From an uncultured cyanobacterium (GTDB taxonomy: Bacteria > Cyanobacteriota > Cyanobacteriia > PCC-6307 > Cyanobiaceae), in contig CAIRWM010000013.1 in NCBI GenBank assembly GCA_903882285.1, forward strand, positions 1 through 39,783: DNA of 39,783 bases, given 5' to 3'. Numbering within the stretch: position 1 is the first letter of the stretch; each line of letters begins with the position of its first letter. Made by a program: the position numbers and the translations under genes. Under the pieces are notes generated by a model that saw only the letters and a list, made by a program, of their open reading frames with translations, ran no database searches and was not told the DNA's origin. This document shows positions 36,768-39,783 of the stretch, one piece after another.

Positions 36768-37882
36768 GCCAGTTGCCAGACGGGATCGGCGAACAGCGCC
36801 GAGAGGTTGGCGCGGCTGGAAGCTGCGGGGAGGGAAAGGCCCAAGGGCGGGATCGGCGTAAGGCTGGCGGGCAGTTTGGCGGGCAGCTCGGCGCTGGCCC
36901 ACACCTCCTCATCAGCGAGCAGGGCCTGGAGGCTGCGGCGGCGGGCCTGCAGCCAGCGCAGGTTGAGCCACTGGGCGTTGTGGGGCCAGCCCTTCACCGA
37001 AGGCGGCTCGAAGGGCGCCTGGCCCATGGCGCGCAGGCCGCGCAGGCTGATGGCCTGGGCATCGGGGTGGCGACTGCCGAGCAGGCGCAGGCTGCGGGCC
37101 ACCACTTCGAGCGGATCGGCCAGGCGCAGGCCCTGCTGGCGGCTACTGATCGCTTCCGGGCTGGCCTCAATGGCCTCGAGCAGCCAGGGGATGGAGAGCT
37201 GCTGCTGGCGCCAGCCACTGGCGAGAGCTTTCAGCCGCTGGGGCGGCGGCGGTGTACCCACCCGCTGCAGCCAGAGACGGGTGGTGATGTGACGGGCGGT
37301 GGCGGGCTGCTGGGCCAGCCAAACGGCCAGGCTGGCTCCATCGAAGGCGGCGGTGCGGCCGAGGATGGTTTTGGAACCCGGATCATGGCGGCGGGGATCG
37401 AGCACCAGCTGGCGATCGGCCGTGAGCCGGAAGCCGGTGAGAGCACGGGCCGCTTCCCGCACATCGCGTTCGCTGTAGTGGCCCTCACCGAGGGAAAAGA
37501 GCTCAAGCAGCTCGCGGGCAAGGTTTTCGTTGGGGTTGCCGCGGTGATTAGCCGGGCCATTGAGCGAGAGCTGCAGGGCCGGATCGAGCACCATCGCCGT
37601 GAGCAGGGCGGCGTAGCTGCCGGCTTGGTGCTGGTGGATCGTGGCGATCTGCTGCTCCAGCAAGGCGGCATCGGGCAGCTGCTGCCAGCTCACCGGGAAA
37701 ACACCAAGCCAGAGCTGGATGCGGGCAGCCTCGGCCGCACTGATCGTGCCGTTCCCCCAGGCCAGGGCGGCAAGCCACTGCCGCTGGAGAGCCTCGGCAC
37801 GCTGCCGCTGGCAGACGACGCGCTTCTGCAGGGGGAGGGCAGAGCAGCTGATCGCGACACTCTCGGAAGGCATGGCCTTCAT
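36764..37882 (-). CDS. DUF1800 family protein, short N-terminus
   Basis: The core of DUF1800 is clear: GNPNENLARELLELFSLGEGHYSERDVREAARALTGF read across 37420-37540, RHDPGSKTILGR, and WPHNAQWLN towards the end. The 372-residue product is about 100 residues shorter than many members; the missing part is the N-terminal region before the helix that normally precedes the GNPNENLARE block. The ATG at 37882 overlaps the permease stop by 4 bp. The family is unknown in function, probably exported with DUF1501, but no signal peptide is visible here, which may be part of the N-terminal loss. Confidence 0.87.
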   Translation of the reverse strand: MKAMPSESVAISCSALPLQKRVVCQRQRAEALQRQWLAALAWGNGTISAAEAARIQLWLGVFPVSWQQLPDAALLEQQIATIHQHQAGSYAALLTAMVLDPALQLSLNGPANHRGNPNENLARELLELFSLGEGHYSERDVREAARALTGFRLTADRQLVLDPRRHDPGSKTILGRTAAFDGASLAVWLAQQPATARHITTRLWLQRVGTPPPPQRLKALASGWRQQQLSIPWLLEAIEASPEAISSRQQGLRLADPLEVVARSLRLLGSRHPDAQAISLRGLRAMGQAPFEPPSVKGWPHNAQWLNLRWLQARRRSLQALLADEEVWASAELPAKLPASLTPIPPLGLSLPAASSRANLSALFADPVWQLA

Positions 37883-38886
37883 GATGGCGCCCACCACAAA
37901 ACCAGCGCCGGCACAGTGAAGGTATAGAAGAGCGAGAGCGGCCACCCGTAGCGGGGCACATCAAGAAAGCGATAGCGCCCGGGGCCAGAGAGCATCAGGC
38001 TGGCCTGGTAGCCGATGGGGGAGAGGAAGCTCTGGCTGGCGGCGATCGGCAGCAGCAGGGTCACAGCGGCGGCATTGCTGAGCAGCTCGGTGGCCAGCGG
38101 TGTGAAGCTATATACAGCCACCAGGGCGCTGTAGGCGGGCCAGCGATGGATGGCAGGCTGCGGGCGGCGAGGGCGGTCTGGCCGCTCTGCTGCAGAGCTA
38201 CTGAGAGGCCGCCGAGCAGTAGTGATGATGTCCCAGCTGATGGCGCGCAGGGTGCTGCCGGCATCGAGGCAGTCACCGAGCACAAGCACGCCCGCCGCCA
38301 GCAGCACGGCCGCCACCAGGGGCATCACCCCGAGGCCTGAGAGCAGCAGCAATGCAGCCATCACGGCAACCTCAAGGTGTTTGCGGTGGGTGGTGGGCAG
38401 GTCGGCATCGAGCTGGTCGAGCACCACCAGATCGCTGCTCTGCTGCTGGCTGCGCAGGGCATCGAGGGGTGCCTGGATGAGCAGCAGATCGGCCTCACGC
38501 ATCACCAGCCGCCCGAGTCGATCGCGCAGGGTGGCTCCGGTGCGCTTGGCGGCAAGCACGGTGGCATTGAAGCGCTGGCGAAGGCGCAGATCCCGCCGGC
38601 TGCTGCCGACCAGCAGCGAAGCGGCAGGCGCCACCACCAGGGCGAGCAAGGCGATCAGCTGGGAGGGCGTGCGGTAGCGGGGTGAGCCAAGCAATTTGCG
38701 CAGGCGATCCAGGGCGCCGCTGAGTAGCAGAGCACGGGCGAGCACGTAAAGGCCCATCAGTGTGAGCAGCGCCGGGCTGCCGTACCCTGCGAGGGTCACG
38801 AGCTCCGGCGCCAACCAGCCGCCGATGAAGCAAGCGATAGCGCCAGCGAGCACAGCAAGGGTGATAGGGGCCCACAGCATGATCAT
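37879..38886 (-). pseudogene. SLC13-type (sodium/sulfate symporter-like) permease, degraded
   Basis: The open frame gives 335 residues where family members have about 580-600. Recognisable blocks are joined by gaps: an N-terminal helix pair (MIMLWAPITLAVLAGAIA), YVLARALLLSGALDRL, an abrupt jump into the second RCK-C region (GATLRDRLGRLVMREADLLLIQAPLDALR) and the late membrane part (LSGLGVMPLVAAVLLAAGVLVLGDCLDAGSTLRAISWDII). After WDII one extra base near 38221-38226 shifts the frame; the expected LLLGGLSVALQQSGQTALAA is in another frame, and the original frame returns at WPAYSALVAVYSFTPLATELLSN. Several deletions and a compensated shift indicate decay, yet the stop and the 4-bp overlaps with both neighbours survive. 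Confidence 0.72.
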
Positions 38887-39116
38887 TGGGCGGGCGGCAA
38901 ACGCCGCACCAATCGCGCGAAGCGGCGCTGATCGGACCGGGTGATCGCTTTGAAGCTGAGCACGCGGGAGGTGAAGCCCTCGTCTTGCTGGATCAGCTCG
39001 GCGGACTGCAGAAGCACCCGATTACACACCCGGCGCACCTGACCAGCCGGCAGAACAGTGCCTGCCGCGACCGTCGCCAGCAGCTCCGGATAGCGGAGCT
39101 GGGGCGGATTGGGCAT
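38883..39116 (-). CDS. Small HU-like protein, paralogue A
   Basis: The 77-residue product aligns with its neighbour at 39161-39424: both have Y-EL (YPELL here), an AA-T-LPAGQVR-V core, a helix with A-LI, and a closing R-FAR block. The helix-turn-helix-pair at the start resembles the dimerisation part of HU/IHF DNA-binding proteins (compare KTELI and AEKSGLS in HU), but the DNA-binding arm is shortened. I infer a HU-like nucleoid or regulatory protein; no family is certain. Its stop overlaps the permease ATG by 4 bp. Confidence 0.62.
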   Translation of the reverse strand: MPNPPQLRYPELLATVAAGTVLPAGQVRRVCNRVLLQSAELIQQDEGFTSRVLSFKAITRSDQRRFARLVRRLPPAQ

Positions 39117-39160
39117 GAGTCGGATGAGGCTGGGGACGGCAATGACGGCGGAGATGGCCC

Positions 39161-39424
39161 TCAGCCGGCGGCAGGAACAGCTGGCTTCTTAGAGCGAATA
39201 GCCATGCGGGCAAACTTGCGCTCGGGCATGGCTGGCTTGCCTTCTGTCGCCGGCCTGGCCGGAGCCTTAACGGCCGTGAGGGTGATCACGGGCGACACGA
39301 AGTTGGTTTGGCTGTCGATCAGGCCAGCAAATTTTTCAAGTATTGCCAGACCCACTTTTCGCACCTGACCGGCAGGCAGCTCGGTTTCAGCGGCGATAAC
39401 GTCGACGAGTTCTTTGTAGTTCAT
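39161..39424 (-). CDS. Small HU-like protein, paralogue B, first gene of the cluster
   Basis: The 87-residue product begins MNYKELVDVIAAETELPAGQVRKV, with the alternation of polar and hydrophobic positions seen in the first two helices of HU/IHF. Next come a predicted strand (FVSPVITLTAV), a Pro/Ala linker where HU has its flexible arm, and a basic end (MPERKFARMAIRSKK). It is related to the protein encoded 44 bp downstream. A good promoter (39501-39530) and a hairpin (39434-39446) lie before it. Function is inferred from shape only. Confidence 0.65.
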   Translation of the reverse strand: MNYKELVDVIAAETELPAGQVRKVGLAILEKFAGLIDSQTNFVSPVITLTAVKAPARPATEGKPAMPERKFARMAIRSKKPAVPAAG

Positions 39425-39433
39425 GGAAGGGTT

Positions 39434-39446
39434 CCGCCAAAGGCGG
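39434..39446 (-). promoter_or_regulatory. Hairpin in the leader just before the first HU-like gene
   Basis: CCGCC-AAA-GGCGG forms a perfect 5-bp stem with a 3-nt loop ending 9 nt before the ATG at 39424, where a ribosome site would be expected. No other Shine-Dalgarno is visible. It may hinder or shape ribosome binding; this is inference. Confidence 0.4.
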
Positions 39447-39500
39447 GTGGTGGGTGGAGGAGTTGCAGGGCTCCGTCAACGACGGCTGATCTCCATACCC

Positions 39501-39530
39501 TTTATACACCAGGTACAGTGGTTCAAGCAA
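39501..39530 (-). promoter_or_regulatory. Sigma-70-type promoter for the HU-like/DUF1800/DUF1501 cluster
   Basis: On the minus strand TTGCTT (39530-39525) and TATAAA (39506-39501) are separated by 18 bp, close to the consensus for a housekeeping sigma factor. Transcription would start about 70 bp before the ATG at 39424. It is one of the few clear promoters in this GC-rich window. Confidence 0.6.
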
Positions 39531-39783
39531 GTTGGGGAAGGAGCTCCGCCACCCGAGCCTGGGAATGGTGAGATTGAGTTCGCCCGCCTGGCAGGGCTAC
39601 CTAGGGCCTCCTAAGAAAGCCGCTACGACAGCAGGGCAGCAACGCTGGCTCATCGCCTCGTTGTAGCTGGTTGAGCATCAGGCCATCACTCCATGCAGGG
39701 CCAACTGAAAGTCTCGTTGTACCTGTTCAGGGGTCGGGACTGCTCACTGCGAACTTCAGCCCTGTTGAACTCTTGACGGAAGC
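39531..39783. other. Right-hand end with no supported gene
   Basis: From the promoter to the window edge I see no convincing gene. On the minus strand a frame open from the edge reads about 30 residues (FRQEFNRAEVRSEQSRPLN and onward) and stops near 39690; it could be the end of a gene outside the window but matches nothing I know. Confidence 0.4.

Noticed and set aside
39690-39783. Minus-strand frame open at the right edge
   Set aside because: About 30 codons with no similarity; too little to call.

Overview
This window is a high-GC stretch of a picocyanobacterial chromosome, most likely Cyanobium or a freshwater/coastal Synechococcus. The lineage call rests on cyanobacterial markers: the sulfolipid genes sqdB-sqdX, a Ycf23 homologue, a Ycf37-like TPR protein, a Psb34 (Ssl1498-type) photosystem assembly protein, an RNase J, and a ClpP-ClpX pair behind trigger factor. 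Start codons are often GTG or TTG, and gene spacing is tight.

Positions 1-31660 are core genome. From the left: uvrB (minus, cut by the window edge), a four-helix membrane protein, ycf23, then tilS and an acidic hypothetical on plus. A minus-strand block asd-dapA-rnj faces a plus-strand block tig-clpP-clpX, an LRAT-like gene and dnaX. Next come a family 2 glycosyltransferase and a SpoIID-domain protein (minus), then rpmI-rplT-TPR (plus). thiG, psb34, sqdB and sqdX follow on plus. On minus are mrdA (PBP2), two unassigned proteins, guaA and cbiD, diverging from an alanine-glyoxylate-type aminotransferase and a small lipoprotein on plus. The lipoprotein is closed by a perfect 15-bp-arm hairpin.

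Positions 31788-35387 are the accessory part and the main find. An intact tRNA-Gly(CCC) gene is followed 3.5 kb later by an exact 46-bp copy of its 3' end, the mark of site-specific integration into a tRNA. The bounded segment has no integrase. Its only recognisable genes form one plus-strand unit: a YefM/Phd-type antitoxin broken by one extra G, an intact RelE-type toxin overlapping it, and, 6 bp downstream, a 797-residue fusion of an archaeo-eukaryotic primase (AEP, TOTE conflict-system type) with a superfamily 2 helicase. I read this as a minimal defence or conflict islet.

Positions 35667-39424 hold a five-gene minus-strand cluster. Two small paralogous proteins that resemble the N-terminal part of HU/IHF come first, then an SLC13-type permease gene, a DUF1800 gene and a DUF1501 gene. 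The last four genes are chained by 4-bp ATGA overlaps. The permease looks decayed, with internal deletions and an out-of-frame patch, although the genes after it look intact. A good promoter and a small hairpin precede the cluster. The last 359 bases contain no gene I can support.
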